Of a stretch of DNA of 64,000 bases, positions 37,190-48,779 are shown piece by piece. How positions within the stretch are numbered: position 1 is the stretch's first letter; the number at the start of each line of letters is the position of its first letter. Made by a program: the position numbers and the translations under genes. The stretch covers positions 14,998,390-15,062,389 of the forward strand of contig JAJEKV010000025.1 in assembly GCA_021234155.1 (NCBI GenBank). Reading direction: 5' to 3'. Below the pieces are notes generated by a model. The model was not told where the DNA came from and made no database searches. It saw only the letters and a program-made list of their open reading frames with translations. The DNA comes from Isoetes taiwanensis (taxonomy: Eukaryota; Streptophyta; Lycopodiopsida; Isoetales; Isoetaceae).

Positions 37190-38539
37190 TTAGAATCGTG
37201 TTGTACAGAGAATTGTGTTGTCTGAGAAACCGCGGCATAAAGAAAATTAAATTCGGGGGTATTAATACCGGATCATGCTTCCCGCCATAGTCAAATCCTA
37301 TTAACTCTCTACGCCATCTCACAACAACCTCGCCAAATTGATTATGTACCGAATTTGATTTTGCGGGTAGCCATGTCATCGATCCGGAAGCAATTTGGTA
37401 AAAACGGATCATCAGCGTTCCCGCTCTTCCAAGCACCTCCAAGCACAGCCGGACCAAGCGCTGGCAGCGGCCCGCATCGGTGCTTTTGTACCCCAATATC
37501 TAACTTAGACCCAAATGGCAAACTTCCGCTCTACTAATCCCGGGAACACCAGAAAGCTTTGAAATAGCTTGTATGTGAGTCGAGGGAATCGAGAGGCCGC
37601 AGACGCTTGAATTTCGAAAGATCCACAACCGCCGGCTTCCAAATCAGCCACACCAACCAAGCCACGACGGATGCAAGGCTTGCTGCGCAAAGAAGCAAAG
37701 AATCGCCGCCTAGTCAATCTCACGAAACAGCCCCGACCCAATCAGGCAGCCTGCAAGTGAGGGCATAAAACCGCATAATGCCCACAATCTTCAATGATGA
37801 AGGCCACAACAAAGGCGAGAGGGCTCACACATGGCCTAAAGCCCGACTCACAAGGGCATTCACCCCGATACCACGGCCCGCGACACCCTAACCTTCGATT
37901 GGGGAAAGTGAGTCCATGTCCACGCCCAAACCCGCCATTGAGAACCCGAAGCTGCAGAGACTACTTGCCCGGAAGGGGCAGAGTGTTATGAATAGCCAAA
38001 GACGGTAACAAGCCCCGCACAAAACAAGAAGGCACGACATGGGATGAACCTTCCAAACATGCACCACTACATCATCTAAGGGACTATAGGTATGTGTAGC
38101 GGAATACTCCGCCACTTGTTTGATAGTTCGGTCATTTAAGGTTAAGCATCTTCGCCGTGCTTGAATATATGGCTACATAGAAAAATCAGAAGAATTGAGA
38201 GAAAAATTAGCAAGTTTCTCGCTAGGCAAAAGGGTAATAAAACAAAACTTACCCTAGCAGTAGTATAGATTCCTAAAGCTCGGGTAAAAGCACGTTGTGG
38301 TGTTCCAATTCGGCTGTCCCCCAAAATGTGGCGTTGCATCCGCCACTTTTGTGGTATGAAAGTATAATTATGGCCTTTGCTCAACCGTGGTTATTTTAAG
38401 AATGGAGTCCCAATTTGTGGGGAAATTCTAATTTCAAAACTAAAATTCAAATTCCTATTCTTTGGCCCCCTTCCTCGTTTCTTTGCCTACGCCTCCGTTC
38501 TTTGGCTCCTCCTGCTGCAAGCTCAATCCATTGTGGATA
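37190..38539. other. Spacer between inverted module copies
   Basis: No family recognised. 37.3-37.9 kb is GC-rich with many short frames on both strands, none with a motif. If the two modules are one element family, the element ends should lie here; I could not find matching terminal repeats by eye. Confidence 0.4.
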
Positions 38540-39095
38540 TGGATGTCAATGGGAGGTAATCATCCACAAACCCAGAGCATTTCGCATTTAAGAAAACGAA
38601 GAAGAACCAAGGAAGAAGAAATGTTGAAGAAAAGATGCCAGAGGAAAAGAAGAAGAGAAGAAAAATTGGAGCTTGCAGAATTGGCAGAAGGATCCAGTTC
38701 ATCAAGAAGTGCAAGCAGTAAACGCCGTATTGTCCTTAATTTGCTAACGTCTTTCCATAAACAGAATTTTGCAGTGAATGCTGAGGTAGACAATTCAGAG
38801 GGTGTAGACTTCTACATCCTCAAGTGCACAGAACCCAAATGCACTTGAAGATTCATACAAAGATGGATGGGGACAAAAATTTGGAGTGCATGAGGTTATC
38901 TTAAGTGGACTGTATTATCAATTCTTGGGTAATTTTAAGTACATGTTGCTCACTAAACAACCAGAAGCTTCCGTGCACAGCCATGTGGTAAGATATCCTA
39001 AAATTGATATGGACAAAATAGAAGGCACAAACATGTACAAAATTTCACAGGAGACCCATGAAAAAATTATGGCCAGTCTCCCAATAACATTGTAA
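38540..39095 (+). pseudogene. Transposase-like C-terminal domain (module copy 2)
   Basis: A basic and acidic stretch (RRTKEEEMLKKRCQRKRRRE) is followed by NFAVNAEVDNSEGVDFYILK and CTEPK, then, in a second frame after a shift near 38845, EVILSGLYYQF, EASVHSHVVRYPKIDMDKIE and a C-terminus ending KIMASLPITL, stop. The order and many residues match the C-terminus of the copy at 34205-34726 (NFAVNA, EGVDFY, EVIVSGHYY, SHLV, the K-x-D-M segment). Copy 1 also ends in a K-V-M-A-S-L-P frame just before its stop. The N-terminal part of this copy is missing. Confidence 0.8.
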
Positions 39096-39598
39096 TTCTT
39101 TGACACTTAACCAAATTGATGTAATTCTTTGCAAGTGATTTGTTGTTCCAAAGACCCACGCAAAAGCACACATTTTTATATATATATTAATAATAGTGAG
39201 GATGCACAAGGGTGGTGTGCATGGACACGCATGCCGAAATGAAGATTGATTGTTGTTTAAGAATGTACATTTGTGACATTGGAATAACATTAAATTATTT
39301 ATTTTGGTACCATCACTATCCCAACATTCTTGGCAAAATTATATTGTCAAGGCATTTCCTCGATGTGGCATATGTCAATTCCAATGGTCATACGAAATAT
39401 TTAAGCCCCGGTTACTTAATTAATAAACTGGCGTGTGAGGTTTTTCGCATTACACCGGCGCCGCCTAAGCATAGGGATTTAAGCACTAAGCCCCTAATCA
39501 TAGGATTTAAACTCTTCTACGCTTCACGCCTTCCGCCTTAAGCCGGCATCTTGCCCAAATCCTCTTCTTACACCCATTCCGTCTATTTCCTTTGCAAT

Positions 39599-40078
39599 GG
39601 CCTCTGCATGCAGCGGAAATAAAGCACCAGAGTATGTGCTTAAGCAGGTGCCTGAGGATGCGGACGCCGCCCGCAATATCAGAACACCTATTTTTCGAGC
39701 AGGTTCGGGTCTTAAGAAGCAAATGCATTAATCGAGGACCGTGGAGGAAGAAGAAGGTATTCTTTTGTTTTGCAATTTTTTTTTGGTTTGTTTTTCTTTT
39801 GTTCTAACATTAATGCTTTTTTTGTTTACAGAAGTGGAGCAGGAAGTGGAGCAGGAAGTGGAGAATTATGAAGAAGAAGAGGAGGAGAATTGAGGAAGAG
39901 GAGGATGAAGAGGAAGAGGAAGAGGAAGAGGAAGAAGGAAGAGGAAGAGGAAGAGGAAGAGGAAGAGGAAGAGGAAGGCGATGAAGAAGAAGAAAACAAC
40001 CGGTTTTCAAAGAGTTCATTAAGACCCACCAAAAAGGCAGAGAGGGAGGCGGGAATTGGAGGAGAATGTGTGGAGTGA
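39599..40078 (+). pseudogene. Acidic low-complexity gene fragment, unknown
   Basis: ATG at 39599 opens MASACSGNKAPEYVLKQVPE and DADAARNIRTPIF, then a stop near 39729 and a Glu run. A possible intron (GT at 39755, AG near 39831) leads to a long GAA/GGA tract read as Glu-rich in one frame and Arg/Gly-rich in another. The last part carries KGREGG and ends near 40078. I do not recognise it. It lies between the convergent copy-2 genes and could be a further gene of the same element. Confidence 0.35.
39888..39985. repeat. GAA/GAG/GGA purine-rich tract
   Basis: An almost pure purine run on the plus strand (GAGGAAGAGGAAGAG type). Depending on frame it encodes poly-Glu, poly-Arg/Gly or Lys/Arg. Confidence 0.9.
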
Positions 40079-40139
40079 GCCCGAGTCTGAACTGTAAAGC
40101 CCCAAAGCCCCTCAAGACACCCTGAAGACACTGGCACAA

Positions 40140-40910
40140 GGCCTTTTTTGTAAAATATTTTTGTTAATATAAAAAGTTTTTTGTCTCTAGCACTTTGTTC
40201 TTTGTTTGTCATTTTTTTTGCTCTATCAAATATTCTTTTCGTCTATCAAATATATAAAGTTTTTTGTCTCATCTACTTCTTTTTTGTCTCACATTTTGTT
40301 TTTTCCATTATGTAAAGGATGAATTCATTTGATGTTCTTACTTCTATTATCCATGGGTGGCAAAACATTGAATTCTTGTACAGTCCATATTCTGCTTGAA
40401 TGTAACAGTGCTCTAGCTCAAACACTAAGCACTTTAATTAGTTTCAGCAGTGCTTGTGAGTAAGCACTGGAACACACGAGCACTTATGCAATAAACATCT
40501 AGCTTTAAACAGTTATATAGCATAACAGTAAGCACTGCACCTTAACTGCATGACAGTAAGCACTTGATGACATTAACACTTCTGCTAGCGTTAAGGAACT
40601 ACACACTTAGTAAGCATCAGCTGCGATGACGATAGCGATATCTGCCATTAAGACTCATACCGGACTAGCACTTGTAAAGCAATTTTTTTTAAGCACTTGA
40701 TAAGTTTTAAGCACCCCTTGCAGTCAGCATTGAATTAGATATAAACAATATAGCAAAGAATTATAGACAAGTCTGCATTGAACTATATACACAATATAGC
40801 AAAAACAACCTTAAATTAATATAAGATAAAGATGGTGCATGAAAAGTGTAGGATTCCTTGGCCTAAATAAATGACAATCAGGCCAATAATCATAAATGTC
40901 TCAGGCTTAA
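40140..40910. other. Non-coding stretch
   Basis: No coding motif. 40430-40720 contains scattered AGTAAGCACT and TAAGCACTT phrases (about ten), a short-motif enrichment of unknown meaning. It is the 3' side of the copy-2 HAD-like gene. Confidence 0.45.
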
Positions 40911-41549
40911 TCACAGTAATGGAGGATGACAAAGTTCATCACCATAAACCTTCTCCAATTCCTCATTCACAAGGGTGCACAACTGCAATTGTTTTCCAGA
41001 GAGTCTTTCCAAGCATAGCTTCATAATCTTTCTATCTGTCATAGGCCAGGGCTTGCATCTGTGTGTGTTCTTCACCAGTAACTTCATTTTTTCCTCAGTC
41101 TTGGCCTGCAGTATTTCTTCTATCTTTGGGGTGAGTACTGTTAGCACTTCATCACACACATCCATCTTGAATGCAGGTACTAGCAGAAGTTTCCAGGGAC
41201 TGCTAAGGTAAGACTTGTATAATGAATCATCAAGAAGCAAAGTCTTACCTTTGAATCTTGGGTATGACTCATATATTTTCCCAAGTAGCTTCATCATGAC
41301 TGGACAGCCAGGTTTGTTAGGGTGGTGAAAACTGGTCTTCACACATTTTTCCTGTCCCCATACAAATAGAAATCCGTCCCTCAAATCTGGACATAGTACT
41401 TGCAGCACATCTTCTACATTAGAGAGTTGCATTGATGACCATATACCAACACAACACTTCTGTAACAAAGTCTTCAAGAAAAACACTGCTTCTAGTCTGA
41501 ATATCACTTTCTTTCTGCTAGTGTATGTCATTGTCAATCCTGATTCCAA
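40911..41549 (-). pseudogene. FCP1-like HAD domain (module copy 2), N-terminally truncated
   Basis: A clean 212-codon frame. It starts inside the domain: EAVFFLKTLLQKCCVGIWSS corresponds to RPFLQEFLDFCFERFEVGIWSS of copy 1. It continues FLFVWGQEKC, KPGCPVMMKLLGKIYESYPR, TLLLDDSLYKSYLSSPW and a helical C-terminus ending GDELCHPPLL. The motif I segment (LDxNG) is absent, so it cannot be a complete enzyme, although the remaining frame is intact. It faces the copy-2 transposase-like C-terminus tail-to-tail, the same arrangement as copy 1 but inverted. The truncation point (about 41530-41550) meets the start of the third transposase-like fragment. Confidence 0.8.
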
Positions 41550-41555
41550 GCGTAT

Positions 41556-42064
41556 GTGTTCATTTGCACCAAAAGTTTATTTCTTGAGTTTTTGAGGGAT
41601 AAAACATTGGAAAAATTCATAGGTGAAGAATTAAAAGATTTGGAAGCCAAGAGCATCGTTATAAGGATCCTCTGGGATTCCATGCAAACTGTAAAACTCT
41701 CTACCAGCAAAGACTGCCTAGTAGCCAAGAATAGTTGCCTTGCAATGTCTGTATCACGCCGTGCAGATTCTGAAACAAGTGACAAAATCAGCCAGCAAGA
41801 TCTTGGAAAGGTATTAGGTGTTCACCCAAGAAACCTGCAAAAGGCAAAGAAAAAGAGGGAAGAGATCGATTACAATGGTGGGAAATGGGTTTCTTACAAG
41901 AGGGCTAAAAGATTCGATGCAATTTCAGATGAACAGATAGAAAAGATTCAAAATTTGGATTGAGAACACCAGAGTGTCTCCTAACACAAAGGATGTTAGA
42001 ACTAGAAAATTGGAGAGAAATGTAAGAGAAGAACATGCTGCCCACTATCTTGAGGAATCACAGG
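41556..42064 (+). pseudogene. Transposase-like N-terminal region (module copy 3)
   Basis: Frame 41556-41963 includes LGVHPRNLQKAKKKREEIDY and SYKRAKRFDAISDEQIEKIQ. A shift near 41960 continues IENTRVSPNTKDVRTRKLER and HAAHYLEESQ to a GT at 42065. DAISDE, W-I-E-N-T-R-V-S-P and the H-x-x-x-x-L-E block match DAITDE, FWTENTRVSP and HPIQLLE in copy 1. The nuclease core is not found downstream, so the copy is truncated. Confidence 0.75.
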
Positions 42065-42069
42065 TTAGT

Positions 42070-43864
42070 TTATTTCTGTTATTCATGTTTTCTTAGTTAT
42101 GGTGCTTAGTGTGGTCATGTGGTGGTTATTGTGTTGTACAGTGATTGTGGTATACTGTATGCAGCATGTGAATTGTGTGTAGTTGACTCTGAAATGCAGC
42201 TAAATAATATTTAATGTTTGGAATATTTAGAACATGACAGAATTGAGTATTCCTTTACTGGGTGTGTGTACAGTCTAAAAATATTTGAGAATGACAAATA
42301 ACTAACTGATCCTAAGAAGCACAAATTTTTGTTGAATAAAGACAAATTTTTGTCAAATTCAAGTACAGCTCTGTTGGAAAGTATAATATATTAAAAAAAG
42401 GAGCATATCTTACAAAATTTGGCTTTACAAAATTTGGTTTTCCATTGAAAGCTCTGTAGTCGAGAACAAAATTTACATGCATTTCCTAAGCAAACAGAAA
42501 TCTTTGGTATGGGCTCAACGGTGCATCAAAATTATCGCTTTTACGCACTAAAGCATCTAAGCTTTCTGCAATCATCCCAGAATTTAACAAGATCAGGTTT
42601 GCCAAGCTTACGTGATCCCCTCGGTGGTAAGAACGGAACCGCCCGGTAATTCTAAATGTTGCCGAATTCGAGGCGAGCAAGTGACTAATAACAAATGCAC
42701 CGGGCCGTCTTTTGCAAAGAAGATGTAACATAAGGTCATGGACCTTGTCTCGAGCTCACTTCCCATCAATCCGACCCCAAAATAGCCATTGAAGGCCAAA
42801 GATTCAAATCTGTCAGTATGGGTTTAGGGTGGCCGAAATTCAGCAAAGAAGGGGGATTTAGGCATATCCATCTTGAGGAGATTTGTCACGAGCCCCGGTT
42901 AACATATGCCGAAGGGCCTCTCGCTCCACCGCGTGAGGCCGTACCGTATTTAGCATTTGAACATCCCTACCATTAGGAATGAACTTGTTCGTTTGAGAAT
43001 GAAAACGCCAAAAATTAGACGGCAGAGCAGGATTTAGGACCCGATCCTTTTCTAATGATTAGAAGAGGAATGTAATTATTATCGGGGTGTACGAATTTTA
43101 GAAATGTTATGAGAGAGGCTAGCCTAGGCGCATTTTTATGTCGACGAAATAGGATAAAAGTGATGTGATGTGATCACGAGAACATCTGTTGTATTCTCTC
43201 GTAGAATCTGGCGAATACACGTCAATTAAAAACCGATTCGAAAAATACATCTCGCCCGCCAAGGAAAGTGTAAAACAGAATAAACCAGATATTTCGAGAA
43301 TACGGGCCCAAATACGTCAGATTCAGTTTTTAATGAAAAAAATTCAACGCAAACAAAGGGGTAAATTTTTTCCTTTTGTTTTCTTTACCCTCTCGTTGTT
43401 TTGGTCAGGCTTGCCCAGACTTTAACGGCGCTTCAACCTTCTTTTGGAGCAAATAAGGCGTCGAGTACCTCGCCTTTGCCCCATCGTCGAATTCTAAAAG
43501 GTATGTTTAAAAGTTGCTGCCCCATCGCCGAATTCTAAAGGTATGTTTAAGCCGCCATGGCCAACCTTCTTTTTCCGCCTGCATCAAATCAAACAAATGT
43601 AACATTTTCGGTTTGGGCTTTCGGATTAAAAATCAAATTAGCTCGGGGCCAAAATCGATTGTCGTTTTCAAATTTTGTTGTTTTTCTTTGCATATTAATG
43701 GCGATCAAATCACGAGTAAATCCGTCCCCGTAGTATCGAGTCCCCCGCCTTTCTTTCGGTGATGTCTTGCTGGCTGGCATCTTGCATTGCCATCGCCGGG
43801 AGTTGTCAATTTTGGTGTTGTGCGGTTTTCCCGCCAGAATATTTAGAGCTTTTTGTGGAACCAC
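42070..43864. other. Gene-poor stretch
   Basis: No family recognised. A 78-codon plus frame at 43189-43425 is Lys/Gln/Arg-rich (IRAQIRQIQFLMKKIQRKQR) and coiled-coil-like, without other support. A duplication of about 40 bases (GCCCCATCG[T/C]CGAATTCTAA then GGTATGTTTA) occurs at 43478-43508 and 43520-43550. Confidence 0.4.
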
Positions 43865-44612
43865 CTGTGGATGCACTCCTATTCCTAGTAGAATGGGGTT
43901 GATTATCATACCCCCTCCAATGCCTAGCATTCCTCCTAATACTCCTGCAATGAACGACATTATTGGAAGAACATAACGGATTTGTGATCCCTGTGAATTA
44001 TGAACAAGTAAACAAATCAATCTTTTCTCGTTTCTTTGTCATATCCCTCTATTTATATTCTCTTATTTAAACCATTGAACAGTAAGAGAACTTATTTCAG
44101 CATTGGCCGCACATCTTTGATTGGCGCTGTTTTGAATCGAATTTTGAGAAATGGCCCATGCAGTTACAAGTAGTGCAAATGATATCTGCAAAGCTGTCAG
44201 GAACCAGTATCCAATTCCACAGGGTTGAATGCGAAATAGATATTAGCAAAAACTCAAAAAGAGTAATCAACATGATGCTACAAAAAGAGAAGATCAGAAT
44301 AGACATAACAAACCTTATTTGTCTTGCTATCTTTTAGAATCACAAGTCATCACCACCAGCTCCATAGAAGGAATCCAACTAGGTCCTTTTAAACCATTTT
44401 CTGGTACTAATAAAAGGTTGAGATAAAGAATCGTCTATTTCAACAGAAGAAACAGAATCATGCTCATTGTTTACAGCCAAAACACCATTATCATGATGTA
44501 GAGCTCTTTGATAGCACAGAAACAGAATACGGCCGTATTCTCTGTTCTGCCGTTTTATGTTTTCTTGCCTTAATGTTGTTATTATTGCAATAGAAGAATT
44601 TACAGTTTTCAT
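43865..44612 (-). pseudogene. TauE/SafE-type sulfite exporter family carrier, fragment
   Basis: Minus-strand exons of the plant TauE/SafE membrane family (anion exporter-like). An upstream piece has SLSQPFISTRKWFKRT (about 44380-44430), a typical loop before a membrane helix. The next (about 44110-44330) has FVMSILIFSFCSIMLITLFE, then PCGIGYWFLTALQISFALVT, matching the family's C-x-x-x-Y-W-x-x-x-x-L-Q-x-P segment. The last (43990-43865, AG acceptor before it) has LPIMSFIAGVLGGMLGIGGG and MIINPILLGIGVHPQ, the hallmark G-x-x-G-G-x-x-G-I-G-G-G motif. Frames are shifted between and within the pieces, and the N- and C-terminal exons are absent. Confidence 0.75.
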
Positions 44613-44774
44613 ATTTAAAAAATAGAGATTAAGCTGAAAAGATCAAGTACAGATATGATATTTTATGGAATATTCTAAGAGAATATTCCGTATTCTCCGT
44701 ATGCATATTTAACGTATTCGTATTCCGTATTCATTTTTGGGTCCCCGTATTCATTTTCGTATGCATATTATGTC

Positions 44775-45362
44775 ACTGTGGATGTGATGTGTGATGTGGT
44801 GTCGTGATGGTGTGGTGTGGTGTGGGGTGCGTTATGTCTATGGTGTCATGTGGGTGTGTGCATGTTAATGTATGATATGTGTGGATTCAATTTTATTTAT
44901 TCTCCCCCCTCACCCCACCACACCCCATCATCTATCCCACCACCATAGACTACCACCACATTTCGACCACCACATTACCACCACATGCACCACATTGTCC
45001 ATTACCACCACACCCACCATATCCCCACCACACCCCTCCACCACACTCCCACCACCACCACCACACTCAACCATGTACCCACACCACACCCTCCACAACC
45101 TCCACCACCACCACCACCACCACCCACTCCACCACACCACATCACACCACAATCCACACCACACCACCACCACCACACCCCCACCACACTCCACCACACC
45201 ATACCACACACCACCACCACCACCACCCACCCCACCACCACACTCCACCACACCACATCATGCCACCACACACCACAATACACTACCACCACCACCACCA
45301 CCACCCCACCACCACACCACACCCCACCACCACCACACACCACTCCACCACCACCACTCAAT
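44775..45362. repeat. Low-complexity tract switching from GTGGT to CCACCA
   Basis: 44775-44850 is GT/GG-rich on the plus strand (GTGGTGTGGTGTGG). From about 44905 to 45360 the plus strand is CCACCA/CACCAC-rich. The two parts are complementary in composition, so they could pair. The long frames in it, on either strand, are artefacts of composition. Confidence 0.9.
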
Positions 45363-45475
45363 TGTATGCCTTCAATTGAGTCTTTTCCAGCATCAATTAA
45401 ATATGTCCTTGCAACATTAGAACAAGTTATCATCATTGCTAATAGCATTTGGTTTTCAGTCAAACACACCACCAC
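45363..45475 (-). other. Short coding-like piece beside the MULE left end
   Basis: The minus strand reads ENQMLLAMMITCSNVARTYL followed by IDAGKDSIEGIQL without stops. It looks like an exon fragment, but I do not recognise the family. It abuts the MULE terminus at 45476. Confidence 0.25.
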
Positions 45476-45875
45476 GGCTCGGGATAGTCTTACCCTGGTT
45501 TCGGGGGATCAGGAGGAGAAAATACAGCCTCCTCCGGCATCCCCCGCCATCTCGGACGGAATCCATTTCAGGCCCTCCCCCTCCTCCTCCCCTTTTCCGT
45601 CTTGACACGCGTGAGGGGCCCGCAGAACTGGGTCGTCCACCCCGCCGACACATCCGGGCGTCAGGTGGTGTTCCCGCCTCCGGTATCACCAAAAAAACTA
45701 CACGGCGATTCCGCCCTCTGGAATCACCAACATGTGATCCCGGCCTCGGGATCACTATTCCTGGCCGATAGCGGTATCGAATCAGAGGTGGAGATCCCGC
45801 CTCGGGATCACCGGAACCCGGCCGTAATTCCTTCCTCGGGATCACCCACGATGCGGCCGATATCGGGCGATCCGA
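45476..45875 (+). repeat. Left TIR of the MULE
   Basis: Pairs with 54208-54590 in inverted orientation. It carries several GATCACC / GGTGATCCC half-sites, for example ACATGTGATCCCGGCCTCGG near 45730, which also occur in the internal arrays. Confidence 0.88.
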
Positions 45876-46324
45876 TATCGACGCTAAGTATCCCCTCGGG
45901 ATCATCAGTGGGTTAGGGGACCATGCCGCCCTCAAGGGTTCAATACCCGGATGTGATTCCACGGAGGGGAGCGGAAACCGGACAACTTGGGTACATCGAC
46001 AACTAGGGAGACGCCACGTCGACGGTGGGGATTCTGGAGGAAGGGAATTCATTCTGGCAATGGCTAAGTCCGACATTTGTGCTCAAAGATCCTTTGCCCT
46101 TCAGAATCGCTTCTCGAGCGAAAGGGCATTTTTTGCCGAATCTCATTGAAGTCTTCATTTGCGCTTGACCCCGACGATGGGTTTAAGGTACAAGCGAGCT
46201 AGTGCCATCGGGAACTCGTTTTTTTTTGTATTCAAAGCTTATTTTAAGCCTTTACGTTTTTTGAGGATGGAGGAGTCGATTAACTTAACTGGAATGGTGC
46301 ATTAGAAGAGCTTCGGCACGGAAG

Positions 46325-48560
46325 ATGCCGGACTACTTCAAAGACATCGCAGACCTTGGATCTGACCAAGAGGTTCAATCCCCGAACAAAAAAAAATTAA
46401 GGGCAGAGGCCAGATTCAAAGGGGTTTCGCCAAAGAAGGTTTCCGGGTTGAGGGTTCGGTCGACGGTCAAGGGGAGGAGGAGGCAAGGAGAAAGAAAATG
46501 CAGAACTTGGGTGCCAAAAAGGCGCCGGGATCTGAGGGGAGGCCTTGAAAAGTAATGTGGGAATGCTTCAATGTAAATCCGGCCGAGGAATTGGCAGGTT
46601 CCGACCCTTTGAAAGATTACAGGTATGATCAGATTCTTCGAAGATGGCTTTGCCAAGTAGGTGACTGCACCAAAACCTACAGCAGGAAGGTGGAATTGGA
46701 GAATCACAGGTTCCGGGTGCATGCAATATATGAAAATTTTAGGGTTCCAGATCAAGGGGCCGAATTCCCAAAAATAAAGCTGAGGTCAGTGTAAGAGACT
46801 ATGGGAAGATCAGGGTGCAGAGGACTCTTGATCCCAAATTCAGCCACAATCTCACCAGGAAACTTCAAAGGCAAGTGCAGCAGCTGAACGTGTGGCAGAT
46901 GACCAAATCGACCTCGGCCTTCTCGATGAAACGAAAGGGAGCGAAGTTCATTAATCCAGCAGAGTAAGAAAGGAGGCCCAAGAACTTGAATTGCAGGAAG
47001 AGCAGATAAGGGAGGTCAAAGAAAAGATCAGGGGGCGGTATGACAATTTACCAGACAAGGAATTGTTTGGTGATTTGAGCGCCAATTGGATGATGACGAT
47101 GTGAGCGAAGAGTTAGAGGCTGCAAGGACCCGTGAATTTACCTCCCCCCTCCTCCCAAAACTCCGAGTTCTATTACCCCAGCCCGGCAGCGTGCCCCTAG
47201 GAAGCCGATGCGATTGTGGCAGAAGAGGGATTTTTGCCTCGATGGCCCGAACCATATTATTCACCAAGAAGAGGACAAGGAGCAAGAAAAGGAAGAAGAG
47301 CATGCATCTGAAGATGAATTGGCTCCCCTCCCCAGCAAGATCAAATTGTATTATTTGTATACACTCGAACCCTTATTCTTTGAGAATCTATTATCCTATG
47401 AGAGAGGGATCAGAAGGGATCTTTAGCAGTTCAAATTATCTTTAAATTACCCAATTGTGGTCGAGAGTCCTCTCTTGAAGGCGGGCAGCAAATCATCCGA
47501 TGTAGAATTCCATATCTCTGAGTTAGAAGCCGTCAAATTTACCACTATTGCAGGTGCCCCGGGTTCCGGGATTCGACCATCGATCGCTAGGGTTATTTTC
47601 TTGTAAGTGTAGCTCATGTAGGATCTATTTTTCCTTTGTAGCTAAATTCAGCATTTGCAGGTGCTTGCACACTCAATTCCATAAACGATGTCACCATGTC
47701 CTCCTCCACCCTCACGCTTTTGGCCTGTTCTAAATGGTACCAAACTAGGCCTGTGTGGTGCCTACGAGCAGTTTGTGAAGCTAATTCCGGGATCCCCCTT
47801 TGGTAAGGCCGTGTGGAAAATCTAGCATGCGCAGTTCTACTACATACCGGTTAATGCTAGATAAATTGGGTTTGGGAAGTGGAATTTTTATTGCATTTCT
47901 AGTTCCGGGTTTGAATTGATTCGCGGCTTTGTCCTTGGTAAAGGCCATTGAGACTGTTCATTTTGGTGGTTGATCCTTTGGCATGCCAAACTCAATAAGC
48001 CTTGCCCCTTGCATGCATGTGCATTTCGATTCTTTGATCCCCTCCATGTCTAATACGCCGGTTCATCACTTTGTGAGTGTAACATTTGCTAACTATACAT
48101 TCATAGCCTATCTTCTAATGCATTGACTTGCAGGTTTTTAAGTGATGTATTTAAGAGGTGGAGGCACGAGGCATCAACATTGCATAATGCACCAGTAATC
48201 TTGATGGAAGCTCCACAGCAGCACAACCACCAGGATTGTGGCATCTATATTATTGGTTGTGTGCAGAAATTCATCAGAGAAATCTACAACAAGAAGACAG
48301 ATGTGAGTTATCATTGTCTTATCTTTTGTCTTTTTTGGTTAGCAAATTTATGTACTGTTCATTTATAATCTACTGTCTTCATTCAACCGGGACTGGTTTG
48401 CCAAAGAAGACATGGACAATTTGAGGACAGGGTTCAAGGTGATGCTGCAGAAGTTAAGTGACTGCGTAAATGCAGGAAAATCAACCTTCTACTTGCCCGA
48501 GGGTAGCAACCAATTCACACGGCCCTTGACCCGGTTGATGCTGAATGGTCCATGATCTGA
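46325..48560 (+). pseudogene. ULP1-like (C48) protease gene with C2H2 finger, carried by the MULE
   Basis: 46325-46552 opens MPDYFKDIADLGSDQEVQSP and becomes very basic. 46555-46794 encodes RWLCQVGDCTKTYSRKVELE then NHRFRVH, a C-x4-C-x12-H-x4-H zinc finger. A Glu/Lys-rich coil follows (LQEEQIREVKEKIRGRYDNL near 47000). At 47950-48330 are remnants of the ULP1 catalytic core: a His in a V-H-F segment (47959-47961), HFDSL with the Asp at 48028-48030, and PQQHNHQDCGIYI with the oxyanion Gln and nucleophile Cys (48237-48239). A likely intron (GT at 48303, AG near 48385) leads to a final exon with MDNLRTGFKVMLQKLSDCVN. ULP1 enzymes process SUMO; in MULEs their role is unknown. The frame breaks before the His-Asp part. 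Confidence 0.78.
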
Positions 48561-48779
48561 ACTCTCTCCATAACAGAAAAAAGGTTGTTCCTTATTCAAC
48601 ATGTAAATTGTCTGCTATGTTTGAAAATATGACAGTTTTTCAATGGTTAATTGAAGTGGGAACTTGCTTTCCTTTTTTCTTGTCTGGGTTCACTCTTGAC
48701 TTGTCAATCTGCATCCCATGGTACTCATTGAAAATCACTGAAACCATTCAAGCACTTCATAACAGATGAACTGAATTTG

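Noticed and set aside
39810-40212. Poly-Ser and poly-Leu frames on the minus strand over the purine tract
   Set aside because: Shadows of the GAA/GAG tract; the plus strand has the related acidic context.
44872-45605. Long His/Pro/Thr-rich and Gly/Val/Trp-rich frames in the CCACCA tract
   Set aside because: The frames stay open on both strands only because the repeat has no stop codons; no domain, start context or splice signal.
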